Shown here: positions 1 through 12,864 of the stretch, piece by piece
Layout of the letters: each line of letters opens with the position of its first letter
How positions within the stretch are numbered: the first letter of the stretch is position 1
NCBI RefSeq assembly: GCF_910589235.1
Contig: NC_060960.1
Location: 10,910,119-10,974,118, forward strand
Direction of reading: 5' to 3'
DNA: 64,000 nt
From: Vespa crabro
Taxonomy: Eukaryota; Arthropoda; Insecta; Hymenoptera; Vespidae
Notes under the pieces: generated by a model
The model's database searches: none
What the model was told of the DNA's origin: nothing
The model's input: only the letters and a program-made list of their open reading frames with translations
Position numbers and translations under genes: made by a program

Positions 1-459
1 TCGGATTTGAAAGGAACTTTCTGAAAGTGATTTTTCTGTTCTTGCCTTTTAGCCCGGCACCCTTCTTATACATAAGTTCCTATCAAATTTAAGAACTGGT
101 ATTCAATGCTTCTTTCGAAGGAATCACGAGATCTTCTCTGCGACGCGAATGAATAAGCCTTTTGCACGAACGACAATATCGTCGACCCAACGATTTTATA
201 TAACTCGTTCTTAACCTTCGATCGGCCAAATCAAGTCAGAATTGAGGTCATCCAAGCAAGATGGTTACTCTTCCTTTCTCCAATTTTCGATGCAACTACT
301 TCTTATTATTCTTATTTTTTGTTTAATGATTCGACAAGGGCAGATAACATTTGAGAGATTCTTAAAATATTCATTTATGGTTTGGAATAAAGATCCTTTT
401 TTTTTGTTTTGCAAACGATATTAATTTTTAATTTAGTCAAGTTCTAGGGGAGGGAGGGA

Positions 460-519
<60 letters not shown>

Positions 520-1940
520 AAATGTATATGACTAAGAAAGTGAGACAGAGAATGAAGAGCTATTATGAGAAATTTTAACCTGCAACTTTCTAGACTCGCA
601 AGTAATTCCAAAATAGATTCTACCTTTAACGAACGTAAAAACAACTGAAAGGTGACGCATCGAATTTGTGATTCGACCTCGTTTTCTACTCACACCAACT
701 TGTAGAAACTGCTCTCGTGAGTCCGATCTTTTCAGGTATCAAGAAGGCTCGAAGGTCGACCAATGTGTATACGTATATCGCAGTCCCTTCGAGGTATCTT
801 GCAAAGAGAACCACATCCGCAGCAAACGGTTACAAACTTCCAGGAAATCGTTCTTATATGTAAATTTGGTATAAATGGAGAAGATTAAAAAAAAAAGAAA
901 AAAAAGAAAAAGAAAAAAAAAGAAACAAAAAGAAAAAATAAAGAAATAAAAAAAAAAAAAAATAAAAAAGAATAATAATGAAATGATAAATGGTAAATTG
1001 TAGAAAGTAAAGAAAAATATCGTTATTATACTTGCCGATGATTAAATATAAACGCTGATAGGCTCGGGATATATACCATTGGATGATATAAACACGGTAC
1101 CATCGTATCGTAAAGAAGGAAGAAACTCGAAAAGGGCTCGAAAAGCGGTGAAGAAGAGCCTTTAATACAAAGAAAGCTTCGTGCACGTACGTACACAGTG
1201 GGTAAGAAAGAAGGGAGGAGTGCGATGAGAAGGAAAAGGAGGAGAAGAGGAGGAGAAGGAAGAAGAAGAAGAAGAAGGGCGGCGGCGGTAACGTGTGTTG
1301 TGTGCGTGCAAGCACCGTCAGCCAGCCGACATCTGGCCATGGACCTTCGCCCGAGGGACTCCACGGGACAAAGAAGGTCTTCCCCTTTTCTTGGAGGGGG
1401 CCTTGGGTCTGGATTATATCGCTATCTTCCTCCGTCCTTCTTGTTCGTGTGTTCCACCCGTATATAGGAGGTATATACATATGTAGTTGGTACCAAAAAG
1501 CAGAGTGGTTGGTCTCCGAGCGCACTCGGGCTGCACGCAACGACCCCACCGGTACCGTTTCTATGGTACCGTTCGCGGGGATTAACGCCCCTCCGCCACT
1601 CCACTTTCATCAGGCTGCGGGGTGAGACCAGCCTTGGCCCGAGACCATGGAAACTGGATAGCCTTTGCGTGACGCACGTCTAAGAATTCCACGAGAATTT
1701 ATCTGCCTTATTCGTTTGTACTTTGTATTTTGTACCTATTCAAAATTCTATTTCACTTTGTAATAGACATTATAGTTATCTCTCTGTCTTTGATGTTTTC
1801 CATGACGCAAACTCTCTATATCATTTCCCTCTTTTTATCGATCCCAGAATATATCATTCGAAGCTTTAAATCATACCGTACGAACATTTCAGAATTTATT
1901 GACGCGTCTATGTCGTTGCTAGAACGCTTGAAAATTTACC

Positions 1941-1979
<39 letters not shown>

Positions 1980-2888
1980 TTCTTTTACTTTTTCCTTTTT
2001 TCTTTTTTTACTCATCCCATCTTTACCCACTGGACTATACTTATATTCCATCGTTCCTTCCTCTCTTTTGCAATCCCCATATACAGGAGGGTGTTTCTTT
2101 TCCAGAAGCACATCCTTCATGGCGGTGTGCTTCGACGAGTATATGTAATAGAGGAATACATCGCTAACAGCAGATCAGAACCAGCAAGCACAGACGCATA
2201 GGAGAAGAATATTGTTCAATATGGTGGGGGAACTCTGACGAGGAGGAGTACCGTCATAGAAAAAAAGAATGTCCGGCATTTACGCCCCGCTCTTATGCGG
2301 GTATAATTCGCAGACTCTCGATGAGAAGAAAAAGAAATATATAGAGAACCATATAACGGATTCGGAACGAATGAATAATAAATTGATTAGAAAAATTCAG
2401 GTCGGATAAATTACATTTGTTAACTTGAAAAAAAAAAAAAAAAAAAAAAAAAAAAACAAATTTCTTGCTCAACGAATTAAGCAGCAAGCAAAATTTCATA
2501 TACGCTTAGTTGAGCTCTAACAAAAGCCTGCTTCGAAGTATCGACATTATTTTCAAGGATACAAAAAAATGCTTAATTGTAGATATTAAAAATAGAACGG
2601 TAAGTTTGCTTCTTCATTCTTCTTTAAGCAGGTAAAGGAATAAAGAAGATTCATAAAAGAAACGATCATCCTGTTATCGATACAACCGCTTGTTCGTTGG
2701 TCTCACGGTCAATATTTCTTCCCCTTGATTTTTGCGCTTCCCCTTCCTGTTTCTTGGCCGTTACTGCGCGATTGCACGGTACTGAATACTGTCTGTTATC
2801 CGAGCTTTATCGGTAGATAAGCTAAATCTCAAATATCGACGGCACGAAAAAGAGAAAAACCGATTCTTTTTTTTTGTTTATATATATG

Positions 2889-2919
<31 letters not shown>

Positions 2920-3049
2920 CTATTTTTCGTCCTTTCCTTAACACGCAACGCGTATTTTACGATTTTTCTTATATACGCTTACGTTTATCTCGGAAAATTG
3001 GAAAATATATTATATCGTGTATCGTTAAGATTGATTTTTTTTGAATTAC
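1..3049. other. Gene-poor region, no supported exon
   Basis: I see no convincing coding exon here. It holds a GA tract (461-518), a long A/AAAG purine tract (about 886-1005), a GGA/GAA-rich stretch (1210-1290), a CT tract (1946-1976), a poly-A run (2428-2456) and a TA run (2880-2910). Downstream exons of the minus-strand gene that starts at 4033 must lie here or beyond the left edge. I tried several acceptors near 2770-2850 and none gave a persuasive continuation. Confidence 0.5.
461..518. repeat. (GA)n microsatellite
   Basis: About 29 uninterrupted GA units, preceded by a G-rich purine flank. Confidence 0.95.
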
Positions 3050-3053
3050 TTAC

Positions 3054-4033
3054 CATTTGATACTTCGTTTTATGATGTTACTAACGATCCTTTGGGATTT
3101 TCTGCTGGACACCGAAGGAAGATCTTCATTTTCTCTCTTTCTACTTCGCCTATCTCTGAGATTCCTTCTTCTTCGTCGACAATTAATTGGAATTTCATTT
3201 TCTTCTTCTTCGATTTCGCCGGTAATTAAAGCTTCCGTAGCGACAGATTTTTGAACCCATTCGGCAACATGATCCTTAACCTTTTTCTCCGTCGATAAAG
3301 TAGATTCTCCATGGAGTTCCTCCTCGTTTATAAGATCACTAACCGCGGTCGGTGGACCAACTATTCCAACTTCTGATTCTTCGTCGATCTTTACGGATGT
3401 TTTCTTTTCGATCGATTTTTTTTTTAATTCTCGCGATTCTTCTTCCAAGGAAAGCTCCTCGTCGGTGTTAAAATTATCCTTATTAATCTCTTTCCTTATC
3501 TCTACATTTTCAAGCACCTTTTCGTCATTCGCATCGCTCATTACAATTTCCAAACGATCGGTCGATCCTTCCGTATCCGTGTAATTTTCGTCCTTACAAT
3601 CTGTCTCTTCATCTTTATTCAATTTTTCAATTTCTTCAGATATCATTATAACATTACTATTTTCATTTTCAGAATTATTTTCTTGTATTTTCTCCCGGTC
3701 AATATTTTCAACGTCCTTTACATTGCTAAATTTATTTGTTGAATTGTCAATCTTTAACGTATTGTCATTGGCGGAACATGGTATGCAAGAATTATCTTTT
3801 GTATTTTTCAAGGTGATATCTTCGCTGCATTTTATAAGCGATGGGAATGCATCAGTGGAATTTGAAGATTTGTCATTATTATCATTTTCTTCTAAAGATG
3901 AAATTTGTCCTGGCTCTTCTTCCTTAGACTTTGTTTCTTTATTCTTTAAACACATAGCGTTTTCATTTATAGCTTCCTCAACGCCAATTATTTTCCTAAT
4001 GTTTTCGGTATCCTCTGTACTAATTTCTGCCAT
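3054..4033 (-). CDS. Acidic, low-complexity protein of unknown function, first coding exon
   Basis: I do not recognise this gene. The exon encodes about 326 residues rich in Glu, Asp, Lys, Asn and Ser, then a basic C-terminal end (RRRRRNLRDRRSRKR, near residues 287-301) that resembles a nuclear localisation signal. The ATG at 4033 is a credible start: the frame upstream has a TAG shortly before it, next to a CTCAG/GTAGAG splice-like junction near 4065, which suggests a short 5' UTR. The exon ends at 3054 in front of a strong GTAAGT donor (phase 2), so the protein continues to the left and is incomplete here. The charge pattern suggests a disordered nuclear protein. That is inference. It lies downstream of, and on the same strand as, the long E93-like exon, so nesting in an intron of that gene is possible. 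Confidence 0.55.
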
Positions 4034-5006
4034 TTTAATGTAAATAAATTTAAATTCTTTTCTCTACCTGAGACATTTTATTCCACGAATATAATATAAA
4101 CAAACTTGTACATTCTAAATGTACGGTATCATTATCGTAAGGACATCTTTGGTCATTTTATGGAACTATAAGCTGCCTGCAGCTACTTTGCTCACTGGTA
4201 GATACATATCATATCGAATCTGTAACAATAAATAATTTTTAATCAATTAGGATGTTATTACGCATTGATAATAATTGAAAAAAAGAAAAATTTAATGTTA
4301 ACGTTCTTATTAAAATATTTCTTTTTCACTCCTGACGATAATACAGCTCGATCGTTTATCTGCATTATCGCGCGAGTAAAAAACAAGGTTAGAATTATAT
4401 GTTGCCATAAATAACGCCTTTTCATTCTGTTGTAAGACAAACGATAAAGATAAATAATGAAGAAAATAATTACCTTGTATGCTCGCTATTATAAATATCA
4501 ATAACTTGCAATAACGTATTGAAAAAAAAAAAAAAAAAAAAAAAAATGAAAAAAAAAAAGAAAAACAAAAGAAAAGAAACAAAAAGAAAACAAAGAAATT
4601 TTCTTTTCTTACAAAATTAATAAGAATTTTTCGATACTAAAGTATATTTTTCTTGAGACATACTTATACGATAAATATCAATATTACAATGATCAACGTT
4701 GTCTTTTATTTCAATAAACATAGTTTATATGGAATGATTGATAAATTGTAAATAAGTATTTGTAATTTTTCTTAATCATTGTTTTAAAAGCAACAATTAT
4801 ATTCAAATAAACGATGGCTTGATATTTTACATACGTAATTACGTCTCCATTATACGAACTTACATGTAAGATTCCAAGGGCTCCTTCACATATCCCACAG
4901 CATATTGCCTCTCTCTTTAACGACTTATCGACTTCATCAAAAGGTTAGATGTACTCCGATATCAATGACACGTAATTATTTCAATCGGAATATACACATA
5001 CACACA

Positions 5007-5007
<1 letters not shown>

Positions 5008-5043
<36 letters not shown>

Positions 5044-5049
5044 CTCTCG

Positions 5050-5090
<41 letters not shown>
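5008..5090. repeat. Two adjacent (CT)n microsatellites
   Basis: Two CT arrays separated by a short CCCTCTCGCA spacer. Confidence 0.95.
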
Positions 5091-5095
<5 letters not shown>

Positions 5096-6091
5096 TTTAC
5101 GCAAACGGTCCCATCGTCTTATTTTTCACCATCCTCGCACACACTTATGAAAGATCTGCGTCATTTATTTCTCTCTCTTGCCGGTTAAGAAAATCACCGC
5201 GCTACGACGTTGCTGAGCCCGTCGTAGATACATAACCTCACTTTATTATGCTTACCCACGAGAAGAAGAAAAAGGAAATATATAAAGTTAGCGCGTGTGA
5301 GAGTGGAAAGAAGGGAAACGATAATTCAATCAATGTGACAACAATGAAACGTCTGAATGAGACGAAGATAGAGAGTGTCAAAGAGAACGGAGTAACGAGG
5401 AGATGGAAGAGGAAGAGGAGGAAAATGAGGAGGAGGAGGAGGAGGAAAAGGATAATGGGATAGGTGGGGGATGGGAGGTGGGGCGGGCGGGAGGCGAGGT
5501 ACGGAAAGGTAGATTACATGGAAAGGGTTAAACGATATTTCATACGGCGAAGTCTCTCAAAACGTTTGACGTGTCAATCGCGATGTCGCTTCGGTGTCAA
5601 CCGAGAAGAGCTCGTATTTTTTTTCAACTCGTCGATACGACAATTGTTATTATCACGTACACGGCTGAGACTGGTGTTACGACAATTATTCGTAAAAGTA
5701 CTAAATAATGATGACAAAGTAACGACGATGAACACGTTAAAGTCAATGTCACACGGTACGATTTCTAATAAAGAAATAAGTACGACAGCGTACCTACCGA
5801 CCGAAAAAAAAGGAACCCGCGATCTGTACGGTATGAGAGGCTAGTGACCCCTAGCCATCTCGAGAAGCATAAACCTACTATGTTATAAGGTTACGTTAGT
5901 TCGGTTTTAATTGAAAACGCCTTCCAATTTCCAAGTCGCGCCAACTTTTTTAAACGTCACTTTCGTTTAACCACTTATTTCAAGGCACATTCGTTAACGA
6001 ATCTTCATGTTTCATTGACGCAATGCGGAGCAGATTTATGCGTCGTGCGACTTCGCGGATTTTTTCCTCGTCCAATCAAGCGCGTTCCCAG

Positions 6092-6112
6092 ATGGCGCTG
6101 TGCACGCGCCAT
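6092..6112. repeat. Short perfect inverted repeat with ATGGCGC arms
   Basis: ATGGCGC (6092-6098) and GCGCCAT (6106-6112) are exact reverse complements around a 7-base centre, TGTGCAC. The left arm sits in AGATGGCGCTGT, which resembles the AGRTGGCGC core reported for insect CTCF sites. Assignment to CTCF is inference. Confidence 0.6.
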
Positions 6113-6217
6113 TTTTTTGAAAATACGATTACGCTCGAATACGGGCGTACTAGCTTCTTTTTATTATTTCACTTTCAATTCATGTCATTTCAATTTATTT
6201 TATTTCATCTTTTTATT

Positions 6218-6261
<44 letters not shown>

Positions 6262-6908
6262 TATAAAAGAATTTTCAAGAGTAAGGTAGCATTTAAACCG
6301 TCGAATGTATACTTACTTTAAGTTTATTCATTGAAATTTTATGTCGCTTTGTTTATAAAAATAATTTACTTTGATAAAATTGAGATATATTATTATCTAA
6401 TACCTGTTCCTCGTCGGTGTTTAGATCGCCTTCGGGAATGTGAGGACACACGGAGTACTATCCGATCAAGGTCATGTAAAAAGCCTGAAACTGCATTGGT
6501 CTCATATATTTACAGATTATTCATAATTCATAATCAATAATATCGTATAATATATATATATATATCAACAAAATAATGTTTTAATCATTCTTACGTTGCT
6601 AATAGAATCTAAAGGCTAAACAGTCAAGATTGATCTAAAAGTTTTCTCTTTTTTCTATTCACAAATCTCATCGACATCGTTGTGATTCGTGAACATTTAT
6701 GTTTCAGCTACCTAACAATAAATTAAACAAACAAGTACAAATCTATACATCCCACGCTTTTAACGTGGTAGTAAAAGGATATTAATGATACTTATTAGTT
6801 TTTGTCCAAAATTGCAGTTAACGTGAAGCCATGACATGAATCGCTATTAAACTTGGAAAAGGAAGTTGTTTGGAAGATTAAGAAAGAAAAGATGAAAGAA
6901 GAAAAAAG

Positions 6909-6941
<33 letters not shown>

Positions 6942-7572
6942 TACATATATAAAAAGGGAAGGAGGATGAGGAGAGAGAAGAAATGAAAGAAAAAAAAAAA
7001 AAAAGAAAAGAAAAGAAAAAAAAACAAAGGTTGAAAGGTTCAGTTAATATTCCTGCATTCTATATATGGAATATCACATGGAAAATATCAGAATTCGAAG
7101 TATGTGATTTGAGGATTGTGTAAGTCTACGATACATTTCGCGCTGCATCTGCATTAATTTCATTCATGCCATATATGACGGCAACCTGTTACCTGCAGGC
7201 TAATGGACACAGAATCGGACATTCAACGTTTTAGCTATTTCTTTTTCTTTTTTGTATTTATACGCGTATACATTGTAATAATAATTACGCACGCGTTTTA
7301 TCGATCTGACATAACGGATACGGAAATATGTTTTCAATCTATCACGATTTTTGTCGTGTGCATTCGTGTATCCGTGCATTTTTTTATATCATTGACCTAT
7401 ATGATACGTACATGTGTGTACATGATGCTGCTTGTGTGTGTACATCGTATAAAATATTTTACCTACCTAAACGAAACTATCTACACGTTTCAATCAAAGT
7501 GATTTTCTCTATTTTCTTCTTCACTTTTGTCTTATCTTTTTATTTTGTTTTTGTTTATTTCTTTACCTTTCG

Positions 7573-7573
<1 letters not shown>

Positions 7574-7671
<98 letters not shown>
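7574..7671. repeat. (TTA)n trinucleotide repeat
   Basis: About 98 bp of ATT/TTA units with a single interruption near 7626. It produces spurious poly-Tyr, poly-Leu or poly-Ile reading frames. Confidence 0.95.
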
Positions 7672-9052
7672 TATTTTTTGTTATTTTTTTAATCTACCGA
7701 ATAGCACCTAGCTTCGTCATAGGACGCGTACAGTCAAAATTTTTGACGTTTCCGTTTTTTTTCTTTTTTCTTCTTTTTTTCTTTCTTTTACTCATGTGTG
7801 TGTGTATATATATATATGTGAGAGAAATCAAGCGTTTCTAGCTCCGCAATCATTCAAATCTTGTAATTAGCGTTTATAATTCGATGACGTAAGCTCATAG
7901 CGTTAAAGTTATGAACGTATGAGCGTAATCGGTATTTTTCTTTCTTCTTTTCTTTTTCTTAATTTTTTTTTTTTCACTGCATAAATATAGATAGATGATA
8001 AATCTTTAAAGGAGAGAGGTCTACAAAATATTATTTCAAGATAACATAGTTAAAAATAAGATACATACTCGTTATAAAATATGATATTCTCTCTTTATCA
8101 TTTTCATGGAAAATTATAGCGTACGCTTTGTTTTTTTCTCCCGATCGCGAAACTAATCAAAGTCGAGTTTACAGCGATTTTATAATCGACAAAGTTAGAC
8201 TTTTCAATCAATTAAGAAACGATGATAGGCACACGATTAACTTTGATTTTACATCCCATTCCATGATAATATTTTATCTTATATAATCAAGAAAAGAGTA
8301 TCGATTATATATTGAAATTATTGTCGAATATTCTCAATACTGTTCGATGGTTATACTGTAACAATTCTTTTTTTCTTCTAATATTAATACTAGATATAAT
8401 ATTAATTAGATATAATATTAATTTTGCTTTTTTTTCTATCATTCTGCAAACTCGACTCGATCGTAATCGTTAAGTCATGCTCGAGATTTAACAATAAAAA
8501 CGCTGATAAAAACTCGAAATACACTTTAACGTCGCCGTGACGATTTCAAAGAAGAAAATCAAAGAGAAGGACAAGTTATTGCACGTTAAATGATACACGA
8601 CCGTTGATCATCGTAAATATAATAAAAAAAAAAAAAAAAAATCTATAACAAATGTAACAAGGACGATATGTAAATTGTTAATTCGAACTTAACAATAACT
8701 CATTGCATATATCCCCGATAAAAAGATTCTTAATATACGCTTATAAAACGATTTATCTCTTAACGTAACATCGAATAAAATTGGACAATCGAATGGTAAC
8801 AAAGAAATATTTAGAATATCGTCACGGCGATTTATTATTGCACTATCGTCCCTACGGATAGAACAAAATTTACTGCTGAGATTAACAATGTCAAAGATCG
8901 TGGTCAAATGATCGACTTAACGCGTTTGGAGTTGCGTACATAAGTGTATAATCGATCTTACGCCAATGCTCTCTTACCGTTCCCTAACGCTTTGGATTAG
9001 AATCTAATAATAAATTTTTCCTTGTAGTGGAACAAGGAAAAGAAGTTTTTTC

Positions 9053-9058
9053 TTTTAT
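9053..9058 (-). other. Candidate polyadenylation signal
   Basis: AATAAA on the minus strand about 95 bases beyond the stop codon of the Gln/His-rich candidate exon. It makes that exon a plausible terminal exon, but such hexamers are common in AT-rich DNA. Confidence 0.25.
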
Positions 9059-9151
9059 TCTCCTCTCTCTCTCTTTCTCTCCTTGTCTCTCTCATGGATT
9101 GAAATGACTACTAGTTAAGACGACTATTGGTCAAGGTTATGGTCGTAACGG

Positions 9152-9362
9152 TCAAGATGCTAAAGTAGTCCTATGCCAAGAGGCATGCTGATGTTGTTGT
9201 TGATGCTGATGTTGTTGCTGCTGATGCTGATGTTGATTTTGCTGCTGCTGCTGCTGCTGCTGCTGATTCTGATGCTGATGCGAATTTTGATGTGGAAGCT
9301 GATGCTGATACTGAAGTTGTTGCTGATGTTGTTGCTGATGCTGCTGATGTTGCCTCTTTTGA
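9152..9362 (-). CDS. Candidate Gln/His-rich exon, possibly of the E93-like gene
   Basis: An open frame of about 70 codons is dominated by CAG/CAA and CAT codons (an opa-type Gln/His tract). It begins after a good acceptor, TTTTTCATTTGCAG, at 9363-9376 and ends at a TGA (9152-9154). Joined to the long exon that ends at 19554, the phase fits: that exon ends with AG, this one supplies T, and the Gln/His frame stays open. No GT donor of good quality occurs before the stop, so it would be a terminal exon, with AATAAA at 9053-9058. If so, the product would lack the DNA-binding domains of E93, which fits only an alternative isoform. The alternative is a non-coding trinucleotide repeat that is open by chance. 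Confidence 0.3.
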
Positions 9363-9940
9363 CTGCAAATGAAAAACAGGATTGTTAAGTTATGTGTTCT
9401 CGGAGTAGTTGACATTCACGTTGAATGTTACTACGTATGTATGTACGTCGGTAGGCGTTCCAAGCAATAACTGAACTCAAGGCTGCGCGATATTTCTCTT
9501 TATATTTGATACTATTAGAATGTATTACAAGAGTATCGTTTAATTATTAACCTCATTGTAATTCGACGAGATTGAAAAGCAACGTTTCATTAAATCGTTC
9601 GTATCTCTCATTAAATTTTCTATCTGTCCATATGAGAATTCATTGAAAGGATAATTCATATGTGCATATGCACTTATAATATACAATGTATATATATATA
9701 TATATATATATTAAAACTACCTATATTTTTTTTTCTTTTCCTTTTTTGCTTTGTTTGAATATTACTTTTATGCAAGTTTCAGTTGGTAATACGCGAGAGA
9801 GCGAAATTGTAAGCAGTTTTTTACTGGCCTAGCATTCAATAGTTTGTGGGACGTCCGCTATCTATGCGGGTCATCCGTATACGATCTGAAACGTACGTGA
9901 CACTAATTCTTAGGATACCCGTTATAAATCTTTCAACGCA

Positions 9941-9995
9941 GTAGTGGTAGTAGTAGTAGTAGTAGTAGTAGTAATAGTAATAATAATAATAGTGA
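9941..9995. repeat. (AGT)n/(AAT)n trinucleotide repeat
   Basis: A GTA array grades into TAA units. Confidence 0.9.
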
Positions 9996-10352
9996 TATTA
10001 GCAGAGAGGTTTGACTTGTGATCTAAAAATGTCGTCATTTCGAGAACGTCCGAAATTCTTATCAAAATCTAGCTCACTTTCATATAGTACCATATATCTC
10101 AAATCGTATGTCGCCTATCGTGTCGAATAAATATATTTGTTAAGTTAACGATTATTTTTTTTGTCTTTCTTCTTCTTCTTCTTTCCTTTTTTCCATTTTT
10201 TTCTTTTAACAATCTTACTTTCAAAAAAGTAAAATAATAGGGAAAGTTTGTCGATCGATAACGCGAAAGTTGGACTATAATCAATCAAGAGAAAATGATT
10301 TATGTAGGTATATTAATGCATTCTTTCTCTCTCTCTTTCACTCACTCACTCA

Positions 10353-10353
<1 letters not shown>

Positions 10354-10422
<69 letters not shown>

Positions 10423-10438
10423 CACACACAGACACACA
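10354..10438. repeat. (AC)n microsatellite
   Basis: About 85 bp of CA units with a few G or T interruptions near the right end, preceded by CACT units. Confidence 0.95.
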
Positions 10439-11346
10439 CTTACACTTTCTCTTTTTTTCTTATTTCTTTTCTTTTCCATAACAAAATTATGTTCACAATG
10501 GGAGAGGACTTTGAAAGGGAGGATCGAAGGTCGAACCGCATCCATCGTTTTACAGTGTGCGCACCCATCGTAATAATCTATATGCACTCACCCGACATGA
10601 TTTGAAATATAGATAACGGAGTTTCTCAGACGACACATAATCGTTCATAGTGGTAGGTCGTCGTCTCGTCGTAGCTTTGATAGAAAGGGTACAAACTCTT
10701 ATGAAATATGAATTTCCGATCGAAGATAGTCGAAGAAAACTAGCAACGACTAGTCTGTTATGGGGGATGGTGGGGGGGCGGGGCCTGAGCGAATAATAAA
10801 AAAAAATGAAGGAAAAAGGGAAAAGAGAGGAAAAGGAAAGAAAATAAAAGAAAAGAAAAAATGAAGGAAGGAAAAAAAGAACCGGAATTTGCAGTGTCAA
10901 TGTACTCCTTACAATTAGAAGCCTTATTATTCTTTCTGGAAAAGGCATAAAGGCAACCTCTATGAATGCGAATTACGTCGTTCTAGAGCAAGAAACGCTC
11001 GAGTAACATAACAAATTCCATCCGTCTACTGAGAAATTAGAGAAAGAAGAGATCTTATCTCTTCGTAGCTAATTCATTCTTAGCGTTACGAATCTGGTAA
11101 TCGTTGAAAAGAGAAATATCATTCGAGACGCGGAGTATCGTTTATGCTTTTAGAAGTTCCCCACCCCCCCCTCTCTCTCTCTCTCCTTACCTATCTTTCT
11201 CTCTTTTTGCACGACGAAGGTGCCTATATTACGAAACCTTCGTGGATCGATGTCTATATATATCCATGGAAAGGGTGCTCCTACTGGCCTCTCTGAGCTA
11301 TTTTCAATCCACTAAAATCACTAATATTTTGACAAATTATTTCGCA

Positions 11347-11461
11347 ATACACACACACACACACACATATATATATATTATTGTGTAATAATATATATAT
11401 GTATATGTTACGTACATATATATGTATGTATATATATATATATTTCTCAATAAAATAATAT

Positions 11462-11495
<34 letters not shown>
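11347..11495. repeat. Compound CA / TA / ATA repeat
   Basis: An AC array (11347-11368) is followed by TA-rich DNA and then an ATA array (11461-11491). Confidence 0.9.
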
Positions 11496-12296
11496 TAAAA
11501 ACAATAACATAAAAAATAATAGTAATGCTAATGATTACGATGACGGTAACAGTAACGAGAAATAAAGGGGAAAAAAAATAGAATAATAGACCGTAGTAAA
11601 CTGGAATGACAAGCTGTTGTAATTTAGCCGGATATTCTCCGTGCAAGTATTTCGAGATGCAAAAATGTCGAATTGGCATAGCGAACTTGTACGTTAGGAT
11701 GAAGCACGTGTGCGGAATGGTCACGTGGGTATAACCTTCTTGCGAAATACATATATCAACCCTCGTACTCCGAGATTTGTTTCACTTCTTTCAATGGGGG
11801 TGGGTTAAGGGAGAGAAGTAACAGGCGAGAAGGGACTCTTTCTCTCTCCCTCTCATACACACATACATACACATGTACACACACACACACACACACACAC
11901 ACACGCGCGCACTCTTTTAGCGGATCGATCTATATGTATGGAGAATACACGTGTAGTAGGAAGAGCGTGGGTGGCTGTGTGATCGTGGAATGGGTGCGTT
12001 CTCGGCTCACCTCGGCGAGGAGTGACGTGGTGGCCTCAGCATGCGAGAGAACGTGATCTGCGCACGTGCGGAGCAACGCTACCTCGATCGATCCTCCTCG
12101 CTGCAAAGCGTCGTCCTCGCTAGAACGGAGGAGTATCGGTATTTTCGTAGCTATCGGTGTCCCTCCTATAATTTTACAATACCACTACTAATGAGCTCGA
12201 TCGGTTGGATGGATATAGATAGGCAAGCGTAAACTGTCATCAAAAAACATTTTACGAAGAAACTTTTTACATTATCAAAATAGTTCAATCGATCGT

Positions 12297-12864
12297 ATTG
12301 AAAAAGATAAATTGCTACGATCCTAATGACGTAACGTTAAAGAAAATTCTAGCGTTTCTTTTTCTCTCTCCCTCTCTTCCTCTCTCTCTCTCTCTCTTCT
12401 TTTCCTCTTTTTCCTTTTCTTTTTCTTTCTGTTTGCCACTTCTCGTAGAAATATCTCATCGATTTTCTTATGCGAATGAATTATTCTAGATAATTATCTT
12501 TCTTTTTTCATTTTTTTTTTCTTCGTTTGTTTGTTTCTCTGTTTTCTTTTCAATAAAAAAAGAAAAACTTTTCTAATATCCGATATTATATAATATCAGA
12601 TATATTCGAATTGATAAAGATAAATTGCGAGGATTCTAATGTATCGTTAAAGAAAATTCTAGCGTTTATCTTTCTCTCTCTTCCCTTGCTTTTTATTTTT
12701 GTTTCCCCTTCTCTTGTTAATCTTCCTTTTCGTACTCTCGTAGAAATATTTTATCGATTTTCTATGCGAGTGAATTATTTTCTTTTTCTCATTTTTTTTT
12801 GTTCCTTTTTTCTTTTTTTTTATTTTTTTCAATAAAAAAAGAAAACGTTCGGAATATCCGATGT
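12297..12864 (+). repeat. Imperfect tandem duplication, two copies of about 255-290 bp
   Basis: Copy 1 (about 12297-12588) and copy 2 (about 12609-12864) share the same ordered blocks: GATAAATTGC, TTAAAGAAAATTCTAGCGTTT, a CT-rich tract, CTCGTAGAAATAT, ATCGATTTTCT, TGCGA(A/G)TGAATTATT, a T-rich tract, TTTTCAATAAAAAAAGAAAA and AATATCCGAT. The length difference comes from the pyrimidine tracts. No coding potential is seen. Confidence 0.85.

Larger units (their letters stand above)
4100..9151. other. Non-coding region rich in simple repeats
   Basis: No supported gene. Poly-A runs lie near 4520-4545, CT tracts at 5008-5038 and 5050-5090, TA tracts at 6220-6258 and 6910-6945, and a long TTA tract at 7574-7671. 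A more GC-rich, less repetitive stretch at about 5860-6125 contains the inverted repeat annotated separately. The rest is AT-rich unique sequence. Confidence 0.5.

Noticed and set aside
854..1549. Long minus-strand open frame of 231 codons
   Set aside because: Much of it is the reverse of an A/AAAG-rich tract read as Phe/Leu/Ser. No domain, and no splice or start support.
7527..7841. Poly-Tyr or poly-Leu open frames
   Set aside because: They are produced by the TTA repeat and T-rich DNA.
10270..10605. His/Thr-repeat open frames
   Set aside because: They are the CA microsatellite read in alternative frames.
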